Source of the DNA: a virus
IMG/VR virus record: IMGVR_UViG_3300004770_000005
Coordinates: 1-28,497 of that record
DNA: 28,497 bases
Strand: one strand, 5' to 3'
Part shown: positions 22,652-28,497 of the stretch, one piece after another
How the letters are laid out: each line of letters opens with the position of its first letter
How positions within the stretch are numbered: the first letter of the stretch is position 1
Position numbers and translations under genes: made by a program
The notes under the pieces: generated by a model
What the model was told of the DNA's origin: nothing
Seen by the model: the letters and a program-made list of their open reading frames with translations, nothing else
The model's database searches: none

Positions 22652-22676
22652 GTCATTACCCATTATCAATACGAAA

Positions 22677-22787
22677 ATGATTGCCCTCTTTTTCTTGATT
22701 TTAGGTCTAACCCTCTGGGTTGGTCGCATTGAGTTTGCCGAGATGATCGCCCTCGGACTTTCCCGTTTATCACGCCTTCGCAAATGA
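22677..22787 (+). CDS. Tiny single-pass membrane protein, 36 aa
   Basis: ATG 22677 opens a 36-residue product beginning MIALFFLILGLTLWVGRIEF, which is one membrane helix followed by an amphipathic basic tail (GLSRLSRLRK). The stop overlaps the next ATG (ATGA at 22784-22787), a strong sign that it is a real member of the operon. No family recognised. Confidence 0.55.
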   Translation: MIALFFLILGLTLWVGRIEFAEMIALGLSRLSRLRK

Positions 22788-22990
22788 GCACCGATTCTTG
22801 CCTCAATGCTGCGATCCGGTCAGTCGGAAAGCGTCCTTTTTTTGATGGTGGTCGGTTTGTGACCCCAGAACCTTTTCATCCCTGGCATTTGATTCTTCCA
22901 AGGATTTTCAGTTGGGAGTTAAACCATTGGAGTAGTTTTCCACGTTTTCGGAGTTCGATTTACCCCTCTCTTAGGAGGGCGGGAAAATGA
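22784..22990 (+). CDS. Small unknown protein, 68 aa
   Basis: Joined by ATGA overlaps to both neighbours, which is the main support. The product is rich in Pro, Phe, Trp and Arg (FVTPEPFHPWHLILPRIFSWELNHWSSFPRFR) with a basic end. No known domain. It could also be a non-functional frame kept open by chance, but the double overlap is against that. Confidence 0.45.
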   Translation: MSTDSCLNAAIRSVGKRPFFDGGRFVTPEPFHPWHLILPRIFSWELNHWSSFPRFRSSIYPSLRRAGK

Positions 22991-23064
22991 GCGTCGATAC
23001 CACCTGTGCCCTTACTTTGGCAGCCATGTTGCTGATTGCTTTGGTTTCCTGCCGTCCACGCTGA
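22987..23064 (+). CDS. Micro-ORF, 25 aa hydrophobic peptide
   Basis: ATG 22987 to TGA 23062-23064, between an ATGA overlap upstream and a TGATG overlap downstream. The peptide has a hydrophobic core LTLAAMLLIALVSC that ends in a lipobox-like LVSC followed by RPR. If processed as a lipoprotein only a four-residue mature CRPR would remain; otherwise it is a minimal membrane peptide. The N-terminus lacks the positive charge typical of signal peptides. Confidence 0.4.
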   Translation: MSVDTTCALTLAAMLLIALVSCRPR

Positions 23065-23321
23065 TGAAGTCCCCTCACCTCGATCTTGGATCATGCTACT
23101 TGTGCGACCAATACTATGCGATAAAGTCCCCGGCGCTTTGGTTGGCGGATGGGTATATCCCGGTCTGTGATGAATGCTATGGGGCGCTGAATGCTTCCAC
23201 GGCGGATCTGGATCGGGTTTTTGGTCATGTCGAACCGGTGATGGTGGAGTTGGATCGGATGCGGGTGGGGCTACGGACGCTTATCTCAAAGGCGAAGGAC
23301 TCCGGGGAGGTGTCGCTATGA
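23064..23321 (+). CDS. Small zinc-ribbon-like protein
   Basis: An 85-residue protein with two CxxC knuckles, C11/C14 (CYLC) and C35/C38 (CDEC), spaced as in zinc ribbons, then a helical tail (ADLDRVFGHVEPVMVELDRMRVGLRTLISKAKD). Such proteins often bind nucleic acid or act as adaptors. Start overlaps the preceding stop (TGATG), the end overlaps the next start (ATGA). Specific function unknown. Confidence 0.6.
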   Translation: MKSPHLDLGSCYLCDQYYAIKSPALWLADGYIPVCDECYGALNASTADLDRVFGHVEPVMVELDRMRVGLRTLISKAKDSGEVSL

Positions 23322-23875
23322 TCTCAGGCTCCCCTCAGGCGGGTCAGGCCCAGTTCCTCCGCAATACGGAGTCGGCCTTCGGTCAGGACGCTTCGGAAGC
23401 CTCTTACACGCCGGACATGGCTGCGGAGTGTGACTCGGATGCTGATGAGCTGGCGGAGGAGTTCTTCTGGTTTATCAAAAACAATATCCCGGCATCGAAG
23501 ATGCAGGTGGATTGGTTGGTGATGAAGGAGGTGATCTCCTGCGCCGGGCGCTGGGGGATCACGGTTCAGGAACGGGAGCGCAAGAATATGGCCGGGGTGG
23601 CTTGGGAGATGCTGGGTCGGGTGATCGGTCTTCTCCTGGGGGCGAAAAATCTGGCCGTGCAGGTGCATGCCCTCGCCTTTGCCGCGGGGCTCGATCAGCT
23701 CAATGGGCTTAAAAGTCAGGCGGAGGTGGCCCGGGAGCTAGGATGCACCCGTGCGCTGATCTCTCACTATGTCGTGGGCTTCAGCGATCTGCTCCAGCTC
23801 CACATCACAAAGTTCCGGAAGACGGAATCGAGCCGTCCGACTTATTCGGCGGTCCAGTTGAAAAGAAATAACTAA
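23318..23875 (+). CDS. Helix-turn-helix protein, 185 aa
   Basis: Mostly helical protein. Residues about 132-158 (KSQAEVARELGCTRALISHYVVGFSDLL) form a typical helix-turn-helix of the kind found in sigma-like and Xre-type DNA-binding proteins. The N-terminal 45 residues are acidic and likely flexible, and 60-125 form helices of unknown role. A strong Shine-Dalgarno sequence GGGGAGG (23304-23310) stands 7 nt before ATG 23318, in contrast to the late genes. Candidate transcription regulator of early or late genes; it could be the factor that reads the late-gene signal, but nothing shows this directly. Confidence 0.65.
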   Translation: MISGSPQAGQAQFLRNTESAFGQDASEASYTPDMAAECDSDADELAEEFFWFIKNNIPASKMQVDWLVMKEVISCAGRWGITVQERERKNMAGVAWEMLGRVIGLLLGAKNLAVQVHALAFAAGLDQLNGLKSQAEVARELGCTRALISHYVVGFSDLLQLHITKFRKTESSRPTYSAVQLKRNN

Positions 23876-23886
23876 CAAAAAAAATT

Positions 23887-24330
23887 ATGAATGATGCATT
23901 AACCGTAAAAAATTATTTTACTCCGGAGGGGTTGGCTCTTCCGGAGGTGTTGAGTGGGCAGGAGTTCTTTGAACTCGGGCGTCATATCAAGATGGCCAAG
24001 AAGCTTTCGGTCCAGTGGCTGAAGCAGTGGCGCAACTATGGGTCAAATCAGTTCGGGGAGGAGTTTGTCCAAGACACTGAAGCCCAGATCGAACTGGATC
24101 TGGGGCTGGCGGCCCTCGAGGTGACCGAAAAGCCGACTCTCAACCCGAAGGATAAGTCCACTGCCATCGTGACGATCCAAGGCATCCGGCAATCCTTTGA
24201 TCTCTGGCACCGGAAGATGGCTCCCCAGATCCCCGACTGGAGTCGGGATCAACGCAAGATGGCTGCCGAGTTGCTTCGCCCGATGGTGGAGGTCTACGAC
24301 AAGCTGCTTTATCTGGAGGAGAACAAGTGA
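23887..24330 (+). CDS. Unknown protein of the replication side, 147 aa
   Basis: No family recognised. It is helical, with QEFFELGRHIKMAKKLSVQWLKQWRNYG in the N-terminal third and a C-terminal RKMAAELLRPMVEVYDKLLYLEENK helix. The start lies behind an A-rich stretch (ACAAAAAAAATT) with no Shine-Dalgarno sequence. The stop overlaps ATG 24330 (TGATGG). Position between a DNA-binding protein and primase genes suggests a role in DNA metabolism, without proof. Confidence 0.6.
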   Translation: MNDALTVKNYFTPEGLALPEVLSGQEFFELGRHIKMAKKLSVQWLKQWRNYGSNQFGEEFVQDTEAQIELDLGLAALEVTEKPTLNPKDKSTAIVTIQGIRQSFDLWHRKMAPQIPDWSRDQRKMAAELLRPMVEVYDKLLYLEENK

Positions 24331-24623
24331 TGGAAAACAAGGACTATGAATCCCAGCGTCGGGAAAAGAATATCTTAAAGGATAAAAAGACGCTTTCCCT
24401 AGATTTTAGCGCAAAAGAAGAATCTGAAAAATCTTTGGAAAAGTTCCCTGTTTGTAAGAGTTGCCGTTATTTTTATGATGCTGCCTCAAGTTGGGGAGAA
24501 TGTCATAGGAATGCTCCAAGTCCTCTTCTTTATTCTCCAGAAGATAAAGAAATCCTAAAAACTTTAGTTTTGTGGCCTTCCGTTAATGAGGATGAATGGT
24601 GTGGCGAATGGAGGGCTATCTGA
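24330..24623 (+). CDS. Small Cys-rich protein (CxxC...WCGEW family)
   Basis: A 97-residue protein with a charged N-terminal helix and four conserved-looking cysteines: C42, C45, C58 and C91 in VCKSCRYFYD, GECHRNAP and DEWCGEW. This pattern CxxC-x12-C-x32-C with the WCGEW end recurs in small phage and bacterial proteins and likely binds zinc or an iron-sulfur cluster. GGAGGAG (24315-24321) is 8 nt before ATG 24330; the in-frame GTG 24327 is too near it. Overlaps both neighbours. Confidence 0.6.
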   Translation: MENKDYESQRREKNILKDKKTLSLDFSAKEESEKSLEKFPVCKSCRYFYDAASSWGECHRNAPSPLLYSPEDKEILKTLVLWPSVNEDEWCGEWRAI

Positions 24624-24868
24624 TGGATGCGCTTGTTGCTGAACTTTCCGATCAGGTGGCTGTGATGAAGGATCTCCATGTCGGACTTCTGGCGGAGATC
24701 CGGAGGATCCGCGCTGCGGCCCAGCATGTCTTGGACAAGTCGGCTTTTGCCAATGCGGAGGAGTTGGAGGATCTTGGGCGGGCGCTTCGCAAGCTACAGA
24801 TGGAACTTGATCGGTTCGCTCCTTCTTCGATTCCCGTGAAGAAAGCTAAAAAAACGACCCGTCAATAG
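24623..24868 (+). CDS. Small coiled-coil protein, unknown
   Basis: An 81-residue helical protein (MDALVAELSDQVAVMKDLHVG, AEELEDLGRALRKLQMELDRF) with a basic KKAKKTT tail. No known domain. Start in a TGATGG overlap with the previous gene and GGAGGG about 8 nt upstream. The basic tail may bind nucleic acid. Confidence 0.55.
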   Translation: MDALVAELSDQVAVMKDLHVGLLAEIRRIRAAAQHVLDKSAFANAEELEDLGRALRKLQMELDRFAPSSIPVKKAKKTTRQ

Positions 24869-24869
24869 C

Positions 24870-25073
24870 ATGAAGGGCGATCCGAAGATGAATGGGAGGA
24901 TCATGGAAGTGAGAATACCAGGTGATGAGGCGGGGTATGCGATTTGGGAGAATGGAGTCTCTTTTCGGGATGTCGATCGGGCGTGTGATCGTTTCTTTAA
25001 GAATCGGAAGATGATTCATCTCTTTCGCTATTCATTCGGGTCGATTAAAGGGATCGGAGAAAAAAGCAAATGA
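24870..25073 (+). CDS. Small unknown protein, 67 aa
   Basis: A compact basic protein (IMEVRIPGDEAGYAIWENGVSFRDVDRACDRFFKNRKMIHLFRY). No family recognised. It begins one base after the previous stop and its stop overlaps the primase start (ATGA), so it is coupled to the primase gene and may serve in replication. Confidence 0.55.
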   Translation: MKGDPKMNGRIMEVRIPGDEAGYAIWENGVSFRDVDRACDRFFKNRKMIHLFRYSFGSIKGIGEKSK

Positions 25074-26263
25074 GTCTTTCGATTCAAGAACGGGCTTCGC
25101 GTTATGTGGCCCGAATGGATGCCGCTGTCTCGGGATCTGGTGGCCATGATGCGACCTTTGCCGTCGCTGTGGCGCTTGTTCATGGGTTCGCTCTGGGCGA
25201 ATCGGAGGCGATGGGGGTGATGCAGGAATACAACTCCCGCTGTGCTCCTCCTTGGAGCGATCGGGATTTGGCCTATAAGCTTCGGTCTGCCGCCAACTCG
25301 CGCTCGCCTAGGGGGAGTGGATATTTGCTAGGGGACTCCAAACGTTCGGAGAACTATCCTTACCAGTATCAGGCCGTTCCTCCTCCGGAGAAAGTGGCTT
25401 TCGATCCGGATGCGCTGGCCTTCATGGCGGGAGATTTTCGTCCAAGGTTAAATTGGTTTGCCAATCGTTCCTATGCCGATCCCTCTTTGATGAGTTCGGC
25501 AGATTTTCTGTCGCTGCTCTATGCGGGGGAGAAGGTGTTGATTTTTTCCGATGATCGTTCTCAAGGTCAGGCTCTCTGGCCTGACGATCCGATCCCTGCG
25601 AATGGAAATCGCGGAATGTGGTATCTCTCCAATCCTGTCGATGGGAAAGAATATCCCAATCCTCGAACGGGAAAGATGTCGCGTCGGTCGGAGGAGTCGG
25701 TGACGAAGTGGAAATTTGCCCTTTTGGAGTCGGATGAGGCGGATCCACGCATCTGGCTGGGCGCATTGGCTAAGTCTTCACTTCCAATTGCTGCCATTTA
25801 TTCCTCAGGGGGTCGCTCCGTTCATGCTTTGGTGCGCGTGCCAGGACAAGGAGGACCAATGGCTACGCTCTCGGGTCCATCTTCAAAAATAGAATGGGAT
25901 GAGTGGGCTCGCGCCCAGAAGCCGATTCTTTCCCGAATGGGTGCCGATCCCAAAGCTTTGACGGCTGTCAGGCTGACTCGCTTGCCTCAAAAGTGGCGTC
26001 CAGAAAAGGGTGCCCTTCAAAAGTTGATCTATGTAAATCCCACTCCCTTCGGTGAAAGGATTTTAGATCGCCCTGCTTCAAGGGATGTCCTGCGCGATGC
26101 AGTGCAGGCTGCCAAGGCTGCCATCGCATCCGAAAGTGTTGAGGCGATGGAATCGGCTGCCGAGAGGTTGCAATTTTACATCGCCATGAACCCGAAATTC
26201 ACCGCAATGGTCGATGAACTACGACGGGATGCACAAGCGATCCGAGACCTTCACAACAGGTAG
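25070..26263 (+). CDS. Primase with PriCT-like N-terminus and AEP-like catalytic part (putative)
   Basis: A 397-residue protein. Residues 1-78 resemble the PriCT helical domain of phage and plasmid primases (HDATFAVAVALVHGFALGES...PPWSDRDLAYKLRSAANS). Residues about 210-325 carry the hallmarks of an archaeo-eukaryotic-type primase: FALLESDEAD (acidic motif, E220/D222), YSSGGRSVHALVRV (sxH motif, 245-257) and RLTRLPQKWRPEKGALQKLIYV near 301-321. It would make primers at the phage origin. ATGA overlap with the previous gene and GGAG upstream support the start. It works with the helicase encoded downstream; in related elements primase and helicase parts may be in one chain. Confidence 0.72.
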   Translation: MSLSIQERASRYVARMDAAVSGSGGHDATFAVAVALVHGFALGESEAMGVMQEYNSRCAPPWSDRDLAYKLRSAANSRSPRGSGYLLGDSKRSENYPYQYQAVPPPEKVAFDPDALAFMAGDFRPRLNWFANRSYADPSLMSSADFLSLLYAGEKVLIFSDDRSQGQALWPDDPIPANGNRGMWYLSNPVDGKEYPNPRTGKMSRRSEESVTKWKFALLESDEADPRIWLGALAKSSLPIAAIYSSGGRSVHALVRVPGQGGPMATLSGPSSKIEWDEWARAQKPILSRMGADPKALTAVRLTRLPQKWRPEKGALQKLIYVNPTPFGERILDRPASRDVLRDAVQAAKAAIASESVEAMESAAERLQFYIAMNPKFTAMVDELRRDAQAIRDLHNR

Positions 26264-26319
26264 TGGTCGGGAAAAAACCGATTTCCCAAGATTTGACTGA
26301 CTCAAGAATCCCACACGCT

Positions 26320-26805
26320 ATGACTGAAAAGATTGTTACTTCCCCTGAAGAGGAGGAAATTTTTCTTCCTCAAATCGAACTGCCCCGAGTTGGGCGGATC
26401 CTGAGTGAGTTCGCCAGGGATGTCGGCCAAGTGATGAGTCAGAACGGAGTTTTCTTGCAAGATGGGCTGCCGGTTGTTCTGGAGCCGCGCACGGATCGGA
26501 TGACTCCCCTCACCCCGGCCTGCTTCCGAACCTATGCCGAAAAGAATTTGAGGACGATCAAGATTGTGAAGCGGGCTCATACCGATGAGAAGGGAAACAG
26601 CTCGTCGACCTATGTGGGGGAGCCGGACTCGATGAACAAGATGCAGGCCGAGGCGGTGCTGACATCGCACCAGTTCCTCGAGCTCCAGCGTCCCCTTCGA
26701 CGAATCTCCCGGGTGCCATTGCCGATCTTTAAGAATGGCGAACTGACTCTTCAAACCTCGGGATATGACCCAGAAACCAAGATCCTCGTGAAGGAGGCCT
26801 GTTAA
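26320..26805 (+). CDS. Primase-helicase linker protein (helicase N-terminal part)
   Basis: A 161-residue protein lying between primase and helicase. Its C-terminus (SRVPLPIFKNGELTLQTSGYDPETKILVKEA) is the kind of segment that, in D5-like replication helicases known to me, sits just before the helicase core, so the gene looks like a separated N-terminal portion of the helicase. The middle holds FLQDGLPVVLEPRTDRMTPLTPACFRTYAEK. Start could be ATG 26320 or the upstream GTG 26263 that overlaps the primase stop; a TTTGACT string (26292-26298) precedes the ATG by 21 nt. Function is inferred from neighbours. Confidence 0.6.
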   Translation: MTEKIVTSPEEEEIFLPQIELPRVGRILSEFARDVGQVMSQNGVFLQDGLPVVLEPRTDRMTPLTPACFRTYAEKNLRTIKIVKRAHTDEKGNSSSTYVGEPDSMNKMQAEAVLTSHQFLELQRPLRRISRVPLPIFKNGELTLQTSGYDPETKILVKEAC

Positions 26806-26847
26806 ATATTCAGCTAAATTAACACGAACTAAACACATGCAAATCAA

Positions 26848-27951
26848 ATGACTTACGACCTGATGCCCAAAGAGGTGGCTGTCGATTACCTCAAGGATCT
26901 CTTACATGAATTCCCTTTTGCCGATGATGGGGGAAGATCGCTTTCGTGCCAGATTGCCGCGATGATGACTCGCTTTGCGGTGTCGCTTCTTCCGGAGCAG
27001 GCGCAAGTGCCGATGGTGGTCTGGAACGCAAACGGTCCAGCTGCCGGTAAGTCACTGCTTGCGATGGTGGTGGAGATTCCCGTGCGAGGGTTTGCCTCGA
27101 TGAGGTCATTCCCTGAAGAGAAGGAGGAGTTGGAGAAGGTGCTGGCATCGGAGGTGTTGGCCGGGAGCGACTCGATCATTTTCGACAATATCAAGGACAA
27201 GGTGGACTCGGCTTACCTCGAGCAGTTTTCCACTTCATCGGTCGTATCAGTGAGACGGCTCGGGTCGTCGGCCAAGTATGAGGTCGCCAAGCAGACGATG
27301 GTGATGATGACCTCAAACCAAGCAGAGGTCTCAAGTGATATCGCACGTCGCTCGATCTTCGTGGATCTCTTTCAAAAGGAGGCAGATCCTCAAGCGCGGA
27401 AAATCGAACGGCCAATGGGGGCGGAGTACCTAGCACGGCCTGAAATTCGATTCCAGATTCTTTCGGCTCTCTGGTCACTGATCGTTGTCTGGGATAAAGG
27501 TGGGCGTCCACCATGCTCGTCGAGGCTGGCTGGCTTCGATGATTGGGCTCGCGTGATTGCGGGGATCGTAGAGTTCGCTGGCTTCGGTGATCCGCTGCGT
27601 AAGCCTGAGAGCGAGGAGTTCGGTGATCCCGATGCCGGGGATATGCGTGACTTGGTGAAGGCGATGGCCGAAGGGGTTTTTCAAGATGGGTTGGAGTTCC
27701 GCTGCCGGGAAGGGATTAGCTTCGATGACGTGATCTGGATTTGTCGCCACCGTGGCCTATTTGATGAACTGATCAAAGGGAAGGTGGATCGGGAGACCAA
27801 GGAGTTCGAGATCTACCAGTCGAGCCGAGGGAAGATGTCCAAGATGTTCGCTCGTTACAATGGACGGGTTTTCCGTTTTGGGGAGGATCTTGGAACGATT
27901 AAGCTTGAACGAGTCGGTGGCAAAAATGAACGGAAGTGGAGAGTTAGTTAG
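26848..27951 (+). CDS. Replicative helicase-like P-loop ATPase
   Basis: A 367-residue protein. Walker A GPAAGKS at 63-69 (ANGPAAGKSLLA), Walker B DSIIFDN at 108-114, a sensor-type MMTSN at 153-157 and arginine pair R167/R168 in ARRSIFVDL fit the ATPase core of D5-like or SF3-like primase-helicases. The N-terminal LKDLLHEFPFADDGGRSLSCQIAAMMTRF also fits the usual start of this domain. It would unwind DNA for phage replication together with the primase. Residues after 220 are helical and end basic. The start has an A-rich leader without a Shine-Dalgarno sequence. The gene is followed by a strong terminator. Confidence 0.8.
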   Translation: MTYDLMPKEVAVDYLKDLLHEFPFADDGGRSLSCQIAAMMTRFAVSLLPEQAQVPMVVWNANGPAAGKSLLAMVVEIPVRGFASMRSFPEEKEELEKVLASEVLAGSDSIIFDNIKDKVDSAYLEQFSTSSVVSVRRLGSSAKYEVAKQTMVMMTSNQAEVSSDIARRSIFVDLFQKEADPQARKIERPMGAEYLARPEIRFQILSALWSLIVVWDKGGRPPCSSRLAGFDDWARVIAGIVEFAGFGDPLRKPESEEFGDPDAGDMRDLVKAMAEGVFQDGLEFRCREGISFDDVIWICRHRGLFDELIKGKVDRETKEFEIYQSSRGKMSKMFARYNGRVFRFGEDLGTIKLERVGGKNERKWRVS

Positions 27952-27970
27952 AATCAAATAACTTATTTTT

Positions 27971-28005
27971 AACCCCGATCTGGCGTTTGTTGGGTCGGGG
28001 TTTTT
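27971..28005 (+). terminator. Rho-independent terminator after the helicase gene
   Basis: AACCCCGATC (27971-27980) pairs with GGTCGGGGTT (27993-28002) with one G-U wobble and a 12-nt loop, followed by T tract (28001-28005). Ends the replication operon. Confidence 0.88.
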
Positions 28006-28046
28006 ACGTTTAATCCATCGTCCCGCGCCCTTGGTTGATTAAATTA

Positions 28047-28069
28047 TTCAGGACGGTCACCGTCATCAA
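28047..28069. promoter_or_regulatory. Dyad site 1, TTCAGGACGGT-C-ACCGTC
   Basis: Left arm TTCAGGACGGT (28047-28057), central C 28058, right arm ACCGTC (28059-28064) that stops matching after six bases. The left arm is the reverse complement of the full ACCGTCCTGAA arm of sites 2 and 3. Confidence 0.65.
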
Positions 28070-28122
28070 ATGCCAATTTTTGTGATAAAAAAGGGACTGG
28101 GGGATTGGAATCAGCTTAATAT

Positions 28123-28142
28123 AGGACGGTCACCGTCCTGAA
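28123..28142. promoter_or_regulatory. Dyad site 2, perfect AGGACGGT-C-ACCGTCCT
   Basis: Perfect 8-bp arms (28123-28130 and 28132-28139) around C 28131; the right arm extends to ACCGTCCTGAA (28132-28142). A symmetric DNA-binding site for a dimeric protein is the simplest reading. Confidence 0.7.
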
Positions 28143-28159
28143 TTGGAATGTGTCTCCTT

Positions 28160-28219
28160 ATCACCTCCTTAAGTTCAATCCTATTAACCATAACTCTTTA
28201 CATATTCTTAAAGGAGGTG
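28160..28219. repeat. Spaced inverted repeat of SD/anti-SD sequence
   Basis: CACCTCCTTAAG (28162-28173) and CTTAAAGGAGGTG (28207-28219) are inverted copies with one extra A in the right arm, 33 nt apart. ATCACCTCCTTA at 28160-28171 is identical to the conserved 3' end of bacterial 16S rRNA. No gene with a usable start follows on either strand. Confidence 0.65.
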
Positions 28220-28293
28220 TGACGGTAAAAGGGGATATTCTTGAAATTTTTTTGGTTCGGTAGGTAAATGAAAACTGTTGGAAAAGTCATTCG

Positions 28294-28304
28294 ACCGTCC
28301 TGAA
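28294..28304 (+). promoter_or_regulatory. Half-site 3, ACCGTCCTGAA
   Basis: Exact 11-base copy of the right arm of dyad site 2. A partial left-type half-site GACGGT lies at 28221-28226. Confidence 0.6.
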
Positions 28305-28314
28305 GTACCCCGGT

Positions 28315-28343
28315 AAGGAATCTTTTAATTAAAGATATTCCTT
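28315..28343. promoter_or_regulatory. AT-rich hairpin/dyad
   Basis: AAGGAAT-CTTT (28315-28325), loop TAATT, AAAG (28331-28334), AT bulge, ATTCCTT (28337-28343). An 11-bp stem with one bulge and no T tract, so not a terminator; possible origin or cos element. Confidence 0.55.
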
Positions 28344-28375
28344 CCAGCAGTGGCCGTTTTCGTGATTTTTATGAG

Positions 28376-28392
28376 AATGTTGATAGAACATT
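28376..28392. promoter_or_regulatory. Junction dyad AATGTT-GATAG-AACATT
   Basis: Perfect 6-bp dyad with 5-nt centre lying across the start of the terminal repeat, about 85 bases before terS. Candidate terminase or regulator site. Confidence 0.5.
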
Positions 28393-28497
28393 AGGGAAGT
28401 GTCCCCTTTCCTTTCGTTCCTCTTTGATTCCGTTCCGTTCCTTTGACATTCCAAGGAATTCATGCGGAAATCCCGTCATGAGTCAGCTTTAATTGAA
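28378..28497. repeat. Terminal direct repeat, right copy (120 bp)
   Basis: Exact second copy of bases 1-120, including the TTTGACA motif (28442-28448) and the first codons of the terminase small subunit. It closes the circle across the packaging/control region. Confidence 0.95.

Larger units (their letters stand above)
28006..28377. other. Non-coding control region: candidate cos/cosB and/or origin
   Basis: About 370 bases (plus 84 more across the junction) without a credible gene. It contains two dyads and further half-sites built on GGACGGT/ACCGTCC, a widely spaced SD/anti-SD-type inverted repeat, an 11-bp AT-rich hairpin and another dyad at the contig junction. It lies directly upstream of the terminase small subunit gene, where lambda-like phages have the cohesive-end site and terminase binding sites; an origin of replication is the other option. 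Confidence 0.6.

Noticed and set aside
28160-28171. Fragment of a 16S rRNA gene
   Set aside because: Only 12 bases match and the flanks do not; kept as a decoy/dyad observation instead.
28219-28301. Short open frames after the SD-like sequence (GTG 28219, 14 codons; ATG 28268, 11 codons)
   Set aside because: GTG is too near the SD, ATG is about 50 nt away, and both products are too short and without overlap support.

Overview
The window is one complete, circular or circularly permuted genome of a tailed double-stranded DNA phage. Bases 28378-28497 repeat bases 1-120 exactly, so the unique length is about 28,377 bp. All but one of the genes lie on the + strand in a single tightly packed array. 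The head genes are in lambda-type order (terminase small subunit, GpA-type large terminase, small gpW-position protein, lambda-type portal). A lambda-style tail chaperone with a -1 frameshift, a tape measure and no sheath or baseplate genes point to a siphovirus-like particle. A GH108-type muramidase and a lipobox lipoprotein in the lysis region suggest a Gram-negative (diderm) host. The lineage of the host cannot be read from the sequence; Verrucomicrobiota or a neighbouring phylum is only a low-confidence guess.

Layout: 85-6307 packaging and head (terS, terL, gpW-like, portal, protease-scaffold, major capsid protein), closed by a strong terminator at 6338-6369. 6413-9628 covers head-tail joining and tail tube genes and the frameshifted chaperone. 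9650-17706 holds the tape measure, Ser/Thr-rich tip proteins, a GT-A-like glycosyltransferase and a collagen-like fibre. 17740-19708 holds small membrane proteins, a lipoprotein, a holin-like protein and the endolysin. 19713-21343 holds a metallophosphoesterase, small proteins and an HExxH metalloprotease. 21340-21666 is the only minus-strand gene. 21893-25073 holds small regulators and unknown genes, many joined by ATGA or TGATG overlaps. 25070-27951 encodes a primase, a linker protein and a helicase. 27952 onward through the junction to 84 is a roughly 510-base non-coding region with a terminator and many dyad and half-site repeats; it is the best candidate for the packaging (cos/cosB) site and/or the replication origin.

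The most striking signal is a repeated TTTGACA motif that sits 13-16 nt before the start codon of many late genes, exactly 13 nt in six of them. It is often placed directly on or just after the stop codon of the upstream gene. It is not a normal -35 box, since no -10 and no room for a leader exist. The early/replication genes mostly lack it, and several of them use ordinary Shine-Dalgarno sequences. No integrase, tRNA, CRISPR array, insertion sequence or DNA polymerase gene was recognised, so lifestyle is undecided and host polymerase is presumably used.
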